This document shows, piece by piece, positions 1 to 8,359 of a stretch of 34,452 nucleotides of DNA. Numbering within the stretch: the stretch's first letter is position 1; every line of letters starts with the position of its first letter. The position numbers and the translations under genes were made by a program. This DNA is from Betaproteobacteria bacterium RIFCSPLOWO2_02_FULL_67_26 (GTDB taxonomy: Bacteria > Pseudomonadota > Gammaproteobacteria > Burkholderiales > SG8-41). Below the pieces are notes generated by a model. It did no database searches. It was not told the origin of the DNA and saw nothing but the letters and a program-made list of their open reading frames with translations. The stretch lies in contig MERD01000008.1 of NCBI GenBank assembly GCA_001771935.1, positions 14,387 to 48,838 on the forward strand, written 5' to 3'.

Positions 1-786
1 CGCGGGCTGGAGCCGCTGCTGGTCGGCCAGCGCGTCCGTGCCGCCGTGGTCCGCGACCGCCGGATGCGCCAGCCGGTGCCGCGGCGCCTGCCGCAACTCA
101 TCGCCGGCGCCACCATCCGCTCGGTCGCGCGGCGCGGCAAGTACCTGCTGGTGGATTGCGGCAGCGGCACGCTGATCCTGCACCTCGGCATGTCGGGACG
201 GCTGTGGGTGGTGCGGGACGGTGCGGCGCCGAATCCGCACGACCATTTCGATCTCGTGCTGGACAACGGGACGGTAGTGCGCCTGCGCGACCCGCGCCGT
301 TTCGGTCTCGTGCTCTGGCAACCGGGCGAGGCGCTGCGCCATCCCCTGCTGGCCGACATCGGCCCGGAGCCGTTGTCGGCGGCGTTCGACGGTGCGGCCC
401 TTCATGCGGCAACGCGCAACCGCAGCGCCGCGGTCAAGCACGTCCTGATGGACAGCCACGTGGTCGCGGGGGTTGGCAACATCTATGCCAACGAAGCTCT
501 CTTCCGCGCCGGCATATCGCCACGCATCGCCGCGCGGCGGCTCACTCGCGAGCGCTGCCAGCGGCTGGCGCTAGCGATCCGAGAAACGCTTGAACTCGCC
601 ATCGTCGCCGGCGGCAGCAGCTTGCGGGACTATGTGCGCAGCGACGGCCAGGCCGGAAACTTTCAGACTCAGTTCCAGGTCTACGACCGCTCAGGCGAGC
701 CGTGCCGGCGCTGCGGCACGGCGATCAGGGAGATCCGGCAGGGGCAGCGCTCGACCTACTACTGTCCCAAATGCCAGAAAGCGTGA
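1..786 (+). CDS. mutM: Formamidopyrimidine-DNA glycosylase, 5' partial
   Basis: This bifunctional base-excision repair enzyme removes oxidised purines such as 8-oxoguanine and nicks the abasic site. The frame is open to the left edge: the first visible residues are [12 protein letters not shown], which in this family follow an MPELPEVE-type N-terminus. About 11 residues, including the catalytic Pro2 and Glu3, therefore lie outside the window. Visible family features are the RGKYLL segment with the conserved lysine, [14 protein letters not shown], the helix-two-turns-helix stretch around [12 protein letters not shown], and a C-terminal zinc finger with CRRCG and CPKC pairs. The gene ends at TGA 784-786 and is followed by a toxin-antitoxin pair with its own promoter. 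The family call is firm; only the start is missing. Confidence 0.97.
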   Translation, partial: RGLEPLLVGQRVRAAVVRDRRMRQPVPRRLPQLIAGATIRSVARRGKYLLVDCGSGTLILHLGMSGRLWVVRDGAAPNPHDHFDLVLDNGTVVRLRDPRRFGLVLWQPGEALRHPLLADIGPEPLSAAFDGAALHAATRNRSAAVKHVLMDSHVVAGVGNIYANEALFRAGISPRIAARRLTRERCQRLALAIRETLELAIVAGGSSLRDYVRSDGQAGNFQTQFQVYDRSGEPCRRCGTAIREIRQGQRSTYYCPKCQKA

Positions 787-793
787 GTATTCC

Positions 794-813
794 GTTCACT
801 GTTCACCGTTCAC
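794..813. repeat. Three GTTCAC heptamer units downstream of mutM
   Basis: GTTCAC occurs at 794-799, 801-806 and 808-813, giving an exact 7-bp period. It lies between the mutM stop and the promoter of the toxin-antitoxin pair. It is one of several 7/8-bp period arrays in the window. No function can be read from the sequence. Confidence 0.7.
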
Positions 814-824
814 GCCTTTTCCAC

Positions 825-851
825 TTGCGGCACAGACGCGGGTCGTATAAT
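825..851 (+). promoter_or_regulatory. Probable sigma-70 promoter of the toxin-antitoxin pair
   Basis: A consensus -10 hexamer TATAAT lies at 846-851 and a TTGCGG -35-like hexamer at 825-830, with a short 15-bp spacer. The -10 sits in a small AT-rich island with the imperfect dyad GTATAATATAC (845-855). The spacer is suboptimal, so the -35 assignment is less sure than the -10. Confidence 0.5.
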
Positions 852-862
852 ATACTTCAATC

Positions 863-882
863 AATCTGATTAAGACTGATTT
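863..882 (+). promoter_or_regulatory. Operator-like repeats before the antitoxin gene
   Basis: Two CTGATT direct repeats (866-871 and 876-881) are spaced 10 bp apart, one helical turn. The first is part of the dyad AATCTGATT (863-871). They sit between the -10 and the antitoxin start. Ribbon-helix-helix antitoxins commonly autorepress through repeated short half-sites in this position, so an autoregulatory role is inferred from place and spacing only. Confidence 0.4.
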
Positions 883-883
883 A

Positions 884-1147
884 ATGATGGATACCCGGGT
901 CATAACCGCCCATCTTCCGGCCGAACTCGCCGAGAAACTCGACGGTCTTTCCGAACGCCTGGACCGTCCCAGGGGCTGGATCGTCAAGGAAGCCCTCGCG
1001 TCCTACATCTCGCTCGAGGAGAAGCGGCACCGGCTCACGCTCGAGGCTCTGGAAGATGTCGATGCCGGGCGCACGGTCGAGCACGCCCAAGTGGAGGCGT
1101 GGGCGCAGGGCCTGTCCGGCGGCACGAAACGGCGCACCCACCGCTGA
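884..1147 (+). CDS. Ribbon-helix-helix (CopG/ParD-type) antitoxin
   Basis: This 87-residue protein begins with a beta strand and two helices typical of the ribbon-helix-helix fold (TRVITAHLPAELAEKLDGL, then RPRGWIVKEAL around residues 29-39). That layout is used for DNA binding by CopG/ParD/RelB-like antitoxins. The C-terminal half (EEKRHRLTLEALEDVDAGR) is the usual toxin-wrapping region. Two adjacent ATGs (884, 887) are possible; no clear Shine-Dalgarno sequence is visible. The stop is 2 bases before the probable start of the ParE/RelE-like toxin, so the two form an antitoxin-first operon. Predicted role: it neutralises the toxin and represses the shared promoter. Which named family it belongs to is not decidable here. 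Confidence 0.85.
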   Translation: MMDTRVITAHLPAELAEKLDGLSERLDRPRGWIVKEALASYISLEEKRHRLTLEALEDVDAGRTVEHAQVEAWAQGLSGGTKRRTHR

Positions 1148-1149
1148 TC

Positions 1150-1425
1150 GTGGCCCTCAGGTGGACCAGCAAGGCGCATGCCGACCTGGTGCGCCTGTAT
1201 GAGTTTCTGGCTCCCGTGAATACGGCAACTGCGGTCCGGACCGTGCGTCACCTCGTCGCGGGCGCGAAACGAATACCCGCGCACCCACGCCTCGGCATTC
1301 AGATGCCCGAGTTCGCGCCCCGCGAGGTGCGAAAGGTCCTGGTGGCAGACTACGAAATCCGCTACGAGCTGACCGCTAACGACGTCTTCATCCTCCGAAT
1401 CTTTCATACGCGCGAGGATCGGTAA
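1150..1425 (+). CDS. ParE/RelE-superfamily toxin
   Basis: Starting at GTG 1150, 2 bases after the antitoxin stop, this gives 91 residues, the usual ParE/RelE size. An in-frame upstream start at 1099 would add 17 residues overlapping the antitoxin and is less likely. The sequence has the superfamily pattern: LRWTSKAHADLVRLYEFL at the N-terminus, a middle GAKRIPAHPRLG segment, then KVLVADYEIRYEL and the ending FILRIFHTRED. The last part resembles ParE more than the ribosome-dependent RelE nucleases. ParE toxins inhibit DNA gyrase and RelE toxins cut mRNA; the target here is not decidable. It converges on the ferredoxin gene with a 22-base gap. Confidence 0.87.
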   Translation: MALRWTSKAHADLVRLYEFLAPVNTATAVRTVRHLVAGAKRIPAHPRLGIQMPEFAPREVRKVLVADYEIRYELTANDVFILRIFHTREDR

Positions 1426-1447
1426 GGCGGCATCGTCGGATCACAGA

Positions 1448-1726
<279 letters not shown>

Positions 1727-1754
1727 CTAATGGGCTTGCTTCCGCGGTTTCATT

Positions 1755-2791
<1,037 letters not shown>

Positions 2792-2885
2792 ACGGGAGAA
2801 GACGGGAAATCGGGAGAGCGGGAAATCGGGAGATGGGGGTTTTCGGTCGTTCGCCCTCCCGCACTCACGCTCTCACGCCCTCCCG
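2792..2885. repeat. Two facing arrays of 8-bp repeats between M16 and rsmD
   Basis: On the plus strand, 2793-2834 is built from variants of CGGGAAAT and CGGGAGAG. The block 2852-2885 is built from variants of CTCACGCC, CTCCCGCA and CTCACGCT, with about 8-bp periodicity. The first array is rich in CGGGAG and the second in CTCCCG, so the two could pair as an imperfect hairpin with a loop around 2835-2850. This fills the whole gap between the rsmD start and the stop of the upstream peptidase gene. Confidence 0.65.
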
Positions 2886-2888
2886 TGT

Positions 2889-4217
2889 TTAAGGTTTGGC
2901 TTCATCCCCGGCAACCACCACGGTCACCATGCGGCCGGGATGGACCCGGCGCCGGAACGCGTCCCGGATGTCGGCCACCGTGACGCGCTCCACGTTCTTC
3001 ACGAAGTCCTCGAGGTAGGTGAGCGGCAGGCGGTAGAAGCCGATCATGGCGAGGTTGTCGTGGATCTTGCGGTTGCTGTCGATACGCAGCGGAAAGCCGC
3101 CGATGATGTTCTGCTTGGCCGCCGTCAATTCATTCTCGGTCGGCCCGGCGCTCACGAACTCGGCGAGCGTTGCCCGCGCCACGGCGAGCGCCTCCCCGGC
3201 CTGGCCGCGCTGCGTCTGCATGCCGATCAGGAACGCGCCCTCGCGCTTCAACGGCGAAAAATAGCTGTAGGCCGAGTAGGCCAGGCCGCGCTTCTGCCGC
3301 ACTTCCTCGGTGATGCGCGACACGAAGCCGCCGCCGCCCAGCACGTAGTTGCCGACGAACAGCGGGAAATAATCGGGGTCGTCGCGGCGCATGCCCGGCG
3401 CGCCGATCATGATGTGCGCCTGCGTGGCGTGATGCGCGATCGTGCTGGTCGCGCCCGCCGCAAGCGCCGCGACCGGCGGCAGCGGCGGTTCCGCGCCATC
3501 GGCCCGCGGCAGGCCGCGCGTGACGTCCTCGGCGATCGCTTCCGCCTGGGCGCGCGTCAGGTCACCGATCAGCGCCACCACGGCGTAAGAGGCGGCGTAG
3601 TGACGCCGGTAGAACTCCAGCAGGTCCGCGCGGGTGATTTTCTCCACCGTCGCCACTTCGCCCAACGCGCGCAACCCGTACGGATGGTCGCCGAACACCA
3701 GGCGGTTGAACGCCACCGACGCGATAGTGCCGGGCTGGGTGTCGGATTCCTTGAGTGACCCGATCAGCCGCACCTTTTCCCGCTCGAGCGCGTCGCGCGG
3801 GAACTCCGGGCTGCGCAGGACGCGCGCGAAGAGTTCGAGGGCCTGGCGCCGCTCCCGGTCGCTGGAAAGCGTGCGCAGCGCCATTCCGCCGCGGTCGGTG
3901 TCGAAGCGCCCGCCCATTTGCGCGCCGACATCGGCCAGGCGCCGGGCGATTTCGTCCTCGCTCATGCCGTCCGCGCCCCGGTTCAGCATCCGGACGACCA
4001 TGCCTGCCAGCCCGGCATTGTCCGCCCGGTCGTACGCCGACCCGGCCGGAAACTCGACACTGAGATCCAGCATCGGCAGATCGTGGTTCTCGACGAAATA
4101 GACGCGCGCCCCGCCCGCGGTCTGCCAGTGCTGGATCGGGAGAATCGCCGACGCCGGCACCGCCGCCACGGCGAGCAGGGTCGCAGCGAGCCAGAGGATC
4201 GCGTGCTTATTCGGCAT
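2889..4217 (-). CDS. M16-family peptidase-like protein, non-catalytic subunit
   Basis: This 442-residue protein has an N-terminal signal-like segment (LWLAATLLAVAAVPASA) and two M16-type halves. It lacks the inverted zinc motif HxxEH: where the active paralogue has HVLEH, this one reads MVVRML (around residues 73-78). It keeps the C-terminal FPLRIDSNRK and IGFYRLPLTYL segments, the region where non-catalytic M16B partners usually carry conserved Arg and Tyr. Two-subunit M16B peptidases pair a zinc-binding with a non-zinc-binding subunit, which matches the adjacent gene. The genes overlap by 11 bp (4207-4217), suggesting coupled synthesis. The likely site is the periplasm or outer face of the inner membrane; the substrate is unknown. 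Confidence 0.9.
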   Translation of the reverse strand: MPNKHAILWLAATLLAVAAVPASAILPIQHWQTAGGARVYFVENHDLPMLDLSVEFPAGSAYDRADNAGLAGMVVRMLNRGADGMSEDEIARRLADVGAQMGGRFDTDRGGMALRTLSSDRERRQALELFARVLRSPEFPRDALEREKVRLIGSLKESDTQPGTIASVAFNRLVFGDHPYGLRALGEVATVEKITRADLLEFYRRHYAASYAVVALIGDLTRAQAEAIAEDVTRGLPRADGAEPPLPPVAALAAGATSTIAHHATQAHIMIGAPGMRRDDPDYFPLFVGNYVLGGGGFVSRITEEVRQKRGLAYSAYSYFSPLKREGAFLIGMQTQRGQAGEALAVARATLAEFVSAGPTENELTAAKQNIIGGFPLRIDSNRKIHDNLAMIGFYRLPLTYLEDFVKNVERVTVADIRDAFRRRVHPGRMVTVVVAGDEAKP

Positions 4218-5586
4218 GGCGCAAGCCCACCGGTCGCGTCGCCGGCCGCCGGCCGCTCATCGGCTGCGGGTCGAGCGTGGCGATGGTCAGGGCATCGTCC
4301 TGGAAATACTTGCGGGCGACCTCGCGCACCTGCTCCGGCGTCACCTCGCGCAGCTTCGCAAGCTGCAGATCGATCGTCCCATGGGGAATGCCGCTCAATT
4401 CCATCACCCCGATCTGGCGCGCCTGGAAGAACATCGAGTCGCGCTGATAGACGTGCGACGCAACCGCCTGGGCCCTCACCCGCTCGAGCTCGTCCGCGGT
4501 CACGCCGTCGTCGATGATCTTCTTCATCTCGCGCCGCAGCGCCTGCTCCACCTCGGCAACCCCTCGGCCCGGGGTCGGCGTCGCCTCGAGGTAAAAAAAG
4601 CCGGGGCCGCGGGCGATGCCGTCGTAGCCCGCGCCCGCCGAGCTCGCCACCCGTTCCTCGCGCACCAGGGTGCGGGGCAACCGCGCCGCCTGGCCGCCGT
4701 CGAGCACCGCGGCCAGCATCTCCAGCGCGTACGGCTCCCAGTCGGCCCCGGCATCGCGCAACGGCGGCACCCGGAACGTCATCACCATGTACGGCAGCTC
4801 CGCCGGCGCCTTGACGGTGACGCGCCGCACGCCCAGTTGCGGGGGCTCGTCCTGGGGCTTGCGCGGCGGCAGCTCCCGGGCCGGGATCGCCCCGAAATGC
4901 TTCTCGACCAGGGCAAACACATCTTCCGGCACCACGTCGCCCACTACCACCGCGACCGCGTTGTTTGGCGCGTACCAGCGCCGGTAGAAATCGCGCGCAT
5001 CCTCGACCCGCATGTTCTCCAGGTCGTTCATCCAGCCGATGACCGGATTGCGGTAGGGGTGGGCGGTCAATGCGCTGGCCATGAGCTGCTCGTAGGTGAG
5101 CGAGCGCGGCCGGTCCTCGGTGCGCAGCCGCCGCTCCTCCATCACCACTTTGATCTCTTTCGCGAATTCCGCGGGCAAGAGCGTGAGGTTCACCATGCGG
5201 TCGGCTTCGAGCCTCAGGGCGAGCTCGAGCTGCGACTTGTGGAGCGTGGCAAAGTAGGCCGTGTAATCGTGGCCGGTAAATGCGTTCTCGCGCCCGCCGG
5301 CGGCGGCGATTAGCCGCGAGTACTCGCCGGGCTGCTGAGAGGACGTGCCCTTGAACATCATGTGCTCGAGCACGTGCGCCACGCCGGTGGTGCCATTCAC
5401 TTCGTCGATGGCGCCCACCTTGTACCACACCAGCGCGACCGTCACCGGCGCGCGCCGGTCCGGCTTGACGATGACGCGCATCCCGTTGGCGAGCAAGCGT
5501 TCGGCGGTATCGCTCGCCGCGAGGCACGGCGGCACGGCGAGCGTCAGCGCGAGCAGCGCGCCGGCAAGTGGCTTGAGTGAGATCAT
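4207..5586 (-). CDS. M16-family zinc peptidase, catalytic subunit
   Basis: This 459-residue protein has a signal-like N-terminus (LAGALLALTLAVPPCLA). The M16 motif HVLEH is at residues 71-75, followed by FKGTSSQQPGEYSRLI and AAGGRENAFTGHDYTAYF, then the distal acidic ligand region EIKVVMEERR (about 144-153). It is thus a zinc-binding member of the processing-peptidase/pitrilysin clan. It is transcribed divergently from ftsY, and its 3' end overlaps the non-catalytic paralogue. The tandem pair beside ftsY is a recurrent arrangement in proteobacteria; its physiological substrate is not known to me. Confidence 0.93.
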   Translation of the reverse strand: MISLKPLAGALLALTLAVPPCLAASDTAERLLANGMRVIVKPDRRAPVTVALVWYKVGAIDEVNGTTGVAHVLEHMMFKGTSSQQPGEYSRLIAAAGGRENAFTGHDYTAYFATLHKSQLELALRLEADRMVNLTLLPAEFAKEIKVVMEERRLRTEDRPRSLTYEQLMASALTAHPYRNPVIGWMNDLENMRVEDARDFYRRWYAPNNAVAVVVGDVVPEDVFALVEKHFGAIPARELPPRKPQDEPPQLGVRRVTVKAPAELPYMVMTFRVPPLRDAGADWEPYALEMLAAVLDGGQAARLPRTLVREERVASSAGAGYDGIARGPGFFYLEATPTPGRGVAEVEQALRREMKKIIDDGVTADELERVRAQAVASHVYQRDSMFFQARQIGVMELSGIPHGTIDLQLAKLREVTPEQVREVARKYFQDDALTIATLDPQPMSGRRPATRPVGLRHAE

Positions 5587-5596
5587 GGTTTTCCGC

Positions 5597-5625
5597 TTCG
5601 GCTGCAGTGGATTTCGGGCTAGAAT
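5597..5625 (+). promoter_or_regulatory. Possible ftsY promoter
   Basis: A good -10 hexamer TAGAAT lies at 5620-5625, with a poor -35 (TTCGGC, 5597-5602) at a 17-bp spacer. It is in the divergent region between the M16 peptidase and ftsY, about 78 bp before the ftsY start. Only the -10 is convincing. Confidence 0.35.
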
Positions 5626-5702
5626 TGGTGCAAATCAGCGGGCAGGATACCCGATTTCTCCCGCACGTTCCCTTGCCTACCCGCTTCTAGACTGCGCAGC
5701 CC

Positions 5703-6668
5703 TTGTTAAGTTTCATCAAATCCTCGACGACCGGGAGCGGTGGCTGGTTCGCCCGCCTGCGGGATGGGCTTTCCCGGACGCGCGAGCAGTTCGGCGGCCG
5801 CCTGGCCGGGCTGTTCGGCGCGGCGCGCCCGCTCGACGCGGCGTTCTACGAGGAGCTGGAAGCCGCGTTGATCACCGCGGACGTCGGGGTGGCGGCGAGC
5901 GCGCACCTGATCGGCGACCTGCGCGCCCGCGCCCGGCGCGACGGCATCGCCGATTCCGCCGGCCTCAAGCAGGCGCTGCAGGCGGCCCTGCGCGATCTGC
6001 TGGCGCCGATCGCCATCCCGCTCGAAGTGGATGCGCACCGGCCGTTCGTCATCATGCTCGCCGGCGTGAACGGCAGCGGCAAGACGACATCGATCGGCAA
6101 GCTCGCGCATTACTACCAGTCCCGCGGCAAGTCGGTCCTGCTTGCCGCCGGCGACACGTTCCGCGCGGCGGCGCGCGAGCAGTTGATCGCGTGGGGCGAG
6201 CGCAACAACGTGGCCGTGATCACGCAGCAGTCCGGGGACGCCGCGGCGGTGATCTTCGACGCGGTCAACGCCGCGGTCGCCCGCGGGATAGACGTGGTGC
6301 TGGCGGACACCGCCGGACGGCTGCCCACGCAACTGCACCTCATGGAGGAGATCAAGAAGGTAAAGCGCGTGATCGCGAAGGCGCTGCCGGGCGCGCCGCA
6401 CGAGGTGCTGCTGGTGCTCGACGCCAATACCGGCCAGAACGCGCTCGCGCAGGTGCGCGCGTTCGACGACGCGCTCGGGGTCACCGGGCTGGTGCTGACC
6501 AAGCTCGACGGCACGGCCAGGGGTGGCGTGGTTGCCGCCATCGCGCACGCGCGATCCGATTCCTCCCGCGAACGGCCCATCCCGGTGCGCTTTGTGGGTG
6601 TCGGCGAGGGGCTGGACGACCTGCGTCCGTTCCACGCCGAGGAGTTCGTCGCCGCGCTCTTCGAATGA
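5703..6668 (+). CDS. ftsY: Signal recognition particle receptor FtsY
   Basis: FtsY is the membrane-associated SRP receptor GTPase that docks ribosome-nascent chain complexes at the Sec translocon. The 321-residue protein contains the NG domain: an N-domain helix bundle (about 15-95, with EELEAALITADVGV), P-loop GVNGSGKTTSIGKLA, GDTFRAAAREQL, DTAGRLPTQ and TKLDGTARGG. It lacks the long acidic N-terminal A domain of E. coli FtsY. The start is TTG 5703: an in-frame TAG at 5688-5690 leaves no other candidate start. No clear Shine-Dalgarno sequence is seen. It overlaps ftsE by ATGA (6665-6668). Confidence 0.96.
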   Translation: MLSFIKSSTTGSGGWFARLRDGLSRTREQFGGRLAGLFGAARPLDAAFYEELEAALITADVGVAASAHLIGDLRARARRDGIADSAGLKQALQAALRDLLAPIAIPLEVDAHRPFVIMLAGVNGSGKTTSIGKLAHYYQSRGKSVLLAAGDTFRAAAREQLIAWGERNNVAVITQQSGDAAAVIFDAVNAAVARGIDVVLADTAGRLPTQLHLMEEIKKVKRVIAKALPGAPHEVLLVLDANTGQNALAQVRAFDDALGVTGLVLTKLDGTARGGVVAAIAHARSDSSRERPIPVRFVGVGEGLDDLRPFHAEEFVAALFE

Positions 6669-7318
6669 TTTCATTCAGCCAGGTCACCAAGCGCTATGCC
6701 GGAGGGCTGGAGGCGTTGCGCGGCATCACGCTCACGATCGAGAACGGCGAAATGGTATTCATCACCGGCCACTCCGGAGCCGGCAAGAGCACGCTGCTCA
6801 AGATCGCGGCGGCGATCGAGCGCCCCTCCAGCGGCAGCGTGATCGTCAATGGACAGAACATCGCGGCGCTGCGGCCACGCGCGGTGCCTTTCCTGCGCCG
6901 TAAATTCGGCCTCGTGTTCCAGGACCAGAAGCTGCTCTTCGACCGCACCGCGTTCGACAATGTGATGCTGCCGCTCGCGATCACCGGCTTCGAGCGGCGC
7001 GAGGCGGCGCGCCGCGTGCGGGCGGCGCTGGACAAGGTCGGCCTGCTCGCCAAGGAACAGTCCTTTCCGGTGACCCTTTCCGGCGGCGAGCAGCAGCGGC
7101 TCGCGATCGCGCGCGCCATCGTGCACCGCCCCGCCATCCTGGTCGCCGACGAGCCGACCGGCAACCTCGATACGGCCCATGCCTTGGAGCTGGGCGAGCT
7201 GTTCCGGTCCTTCAACCAGGTCGGCGTCACCGTGATCATCGCCACCCACGACGAAGCGTTCGCGGCGCGGTTGAAGCCGCGCCTCGTCCTGCTCAGGGAA
7301 GGAAAACTGGCCGCATGA
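6665..7318 (+). CDS. ftsE: Cell division ATP-binding protein FtsE
   Basis: FtsE is the ABC ATPase that works with FtsX at the septum, controlling periplasmic murein hydrolase activation and divisome function. The 217-residue protein has Walker A GHSGAGKST (35-43), a Q-loop at VFQDQKLL, the signature LSGGEQQRLAIARA, Walker B ILVADEPTGNLD, and the switch histidine in IIATHDEAF. Length is typical. It is coupled at both ends: ATG overlaps the ftsY TGA (ATGA 6665-6668) and its own stop overlaps the ftsX start (7315-7318). Confidence 0.97.
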   Translation: MISFSQVTKRYAGGLEALRGITLTIENGEMVFITGHSGAGKSTLLKIAAAIERPSSGSVIVNGQNIAALRPRAVPFLRRKFGLVFQDQKLLFDRTAFDNVMLPLAITGFERREAARRVRAALDKVGLLAKEQSFPVTLSGGEQQRLAIARAIVHRPAILVADEPTGNLDTAHALELGELFRSFNQVGVTVIIATHDEAFAARLKPRLVLLREGKLAA

Positions 7319-8247
7319 GAGCGTGGCTATGGCATCACCTCGATGCCTTGCGCATGACGGCCGCGCGGTTCGCGCGAACGCCGGTGGCGACGCTCCTCAA
7401 CGTCGGGGTCATCGGCATCGCACTGGCGCTGCCGACCGGGCTCTACGTCGCGCTCGTCAACCTGCAGGGTTTCGCGCACTCGCTCGTATCCGACCCGCAG
7501 CTCTCGGTGTTCCTTGCGCTCGACGCCAGCCGTGCCGAGGCGGGCCGGATCGGGGCCCGCCTGCGGCAGCATCCGGGGGTGCGCGAGGCGCGCTACGTCC
7601 CGCGTGACCAGGCGTTGAAGGAACTCAAGGCGAGCACCGGCCTCGCCGACGTGGTGGAGAGCCTGCCCCAGAACCCGCTGCCGGACGCATTTGTCGTGCT
7701 GCCGCGGGACGCTCAGCCGCAGGCGCTCGAGGCACTGCGCGACGAAGTGAGCCGCTGGCCCAAGGTCACTCACGTGCAGCTCGACGCGGCGTGGGCGCGG
7801 CGCCTGGAGGCGGGATTGCGGCTGGCCCGGCTGGCCGCGGGGCTGCTGGCAACCTTGTTTGCCTTCGCGCTGGTGGCGGTGACCTTCAACACCATCCGCC
7901 TGCAGATCCTGACCCGCCGCGAGGAAATCGAGGTGTCGAAGCTGATCGGCGCGACCGATCCCTTCATCCGCCGGCCCTTTCTTTACTACGGCGCGCTCCA
8001 GGGCCTGGCCGGTGGTGTCGCGGCCTGGGCCATCGTCTGGGCCGGAGTGAAGCTCCTGAACGGGGCCTTGTCCGAGCTCACCCAACTCTACGCGACGCGC
8101 ATCGAGCTGCAGCACCTGGGTCCCGAGGACAGCCTGAGCCTGCTCGCGTTTTCGGCCGGGCTCGGCTGGTTCGGGTCGTGGCTTTCGGTCAGCCAGCATC
8201 TGGCCCGGATCGAGCTCGGACGGGAGCTGCCCAACCCCCTGATTTGA
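7315..8247 (+). CDS. ftsX: Cell division protein FtsX (permease subunit)
   Basis: FtsX is the membrane partner of FtsE. The 310-residue sequence shows the expected four membrane segments: about 24-44 (LLNVGVIGIALALPTGLYVA), 170-195 (AAGLLATLFAFALVAV), 220-245 (YYGALQGLAGGVAAWAIVW) and near the C-terminus (LSLLAFSAGLGWFGSWL). A large extracytoplasmic loop containing SVFLALDASRAEAG lies between segments 1 and 2. The segment NTIRLQILTRREEIEVSKLIGAT is the conserved cytoplasmic region after TM2. The order ftsY-ftsE-ftsX-rpoH is the same as in E. coli. Confidence 0.96.
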   Translation: MRAWLWHHLDALRMTAARFARTPVATLLNVGVIGIALALPTGLYVALVNLQGFAHSLVSDPQLSVFLALDASRAEAGRIGARLRQHPGVREARYVPRDQALKELKASTGLADVVESLPQNPLPDAFVVLPRDAQPQALEALRDEVSRWPKVTHVQLDAAWARRLEAGLRLARLAAGLLATLFAFALVAVTFNTIRLQILTRREEIEVSKLIGATDPFIRRPFLYYGALQGLAGGVAAWAIVWAGVKLLNGALSELTQLYATRIELQHLGPEDSLSLLAFSAGLGWFGSWLSVSQHLARIELGRELPNPLI

Positions 8248-8308
8248 GGCTGATTTTGGCCCTGGAATCGCGCCTTAACACCCTGAATCAAAGGAACTTT
8301 ACCGGGTT

Positions 8309-8335
8309 CTGGCACTCCTACATTGAGAGTGCTAG
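8309..8335. promoter_or_regulatory. CIRCE-like HrcA operator upstream of rpoH
   Basis: The inverted repeat CTGGCACTC (8309-8317), a 9-base spacer (8318-8326) and GAGTGCTAG (8327-8335) match the CIRCE consensus TTAGCACTC-N9-GAGTGCTAA. The left arm matches at 7 of 9 and the right arm at 8 of 9 positions, and the spacer is exactly 9. It spans the -35 to -10 region of the presumed rpoH promoter, so a bound HrcA repressor would block polymerase. The motif is seen directly; regulation by HrcA is inferred. Confidence 0.75.
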
Positions 8336-8338
8336 AAT
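8310..8338 (+). promoter_or_regulatory. Probable rpoH promoter overlapping the CIRCE-like element
   Basis: The -10 hexamer TAGAAT (8333-8338) lies 17 bp from a weak -35-like TGGCAC (8310-8315). A start site near 8345 would leave a leader of only about 15 bases before the rpoH ATG (8360), with Shine-Dalgarno GAGG at 8351-8354. Confidence 0.5.
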
Positions 8339-8359
8339 GTTTCTCTAAATGAGGCGCCT

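Noticed and set aside
5345-6664. Long plus-strand open frame running into ftsE
   Set aside because: It is antisense to the M16 peptidase and out of frame with ftsY; the translation is Arg/Ala-rich low-complexity sequence without motifs. Only the ftsE part from 6665 is real.
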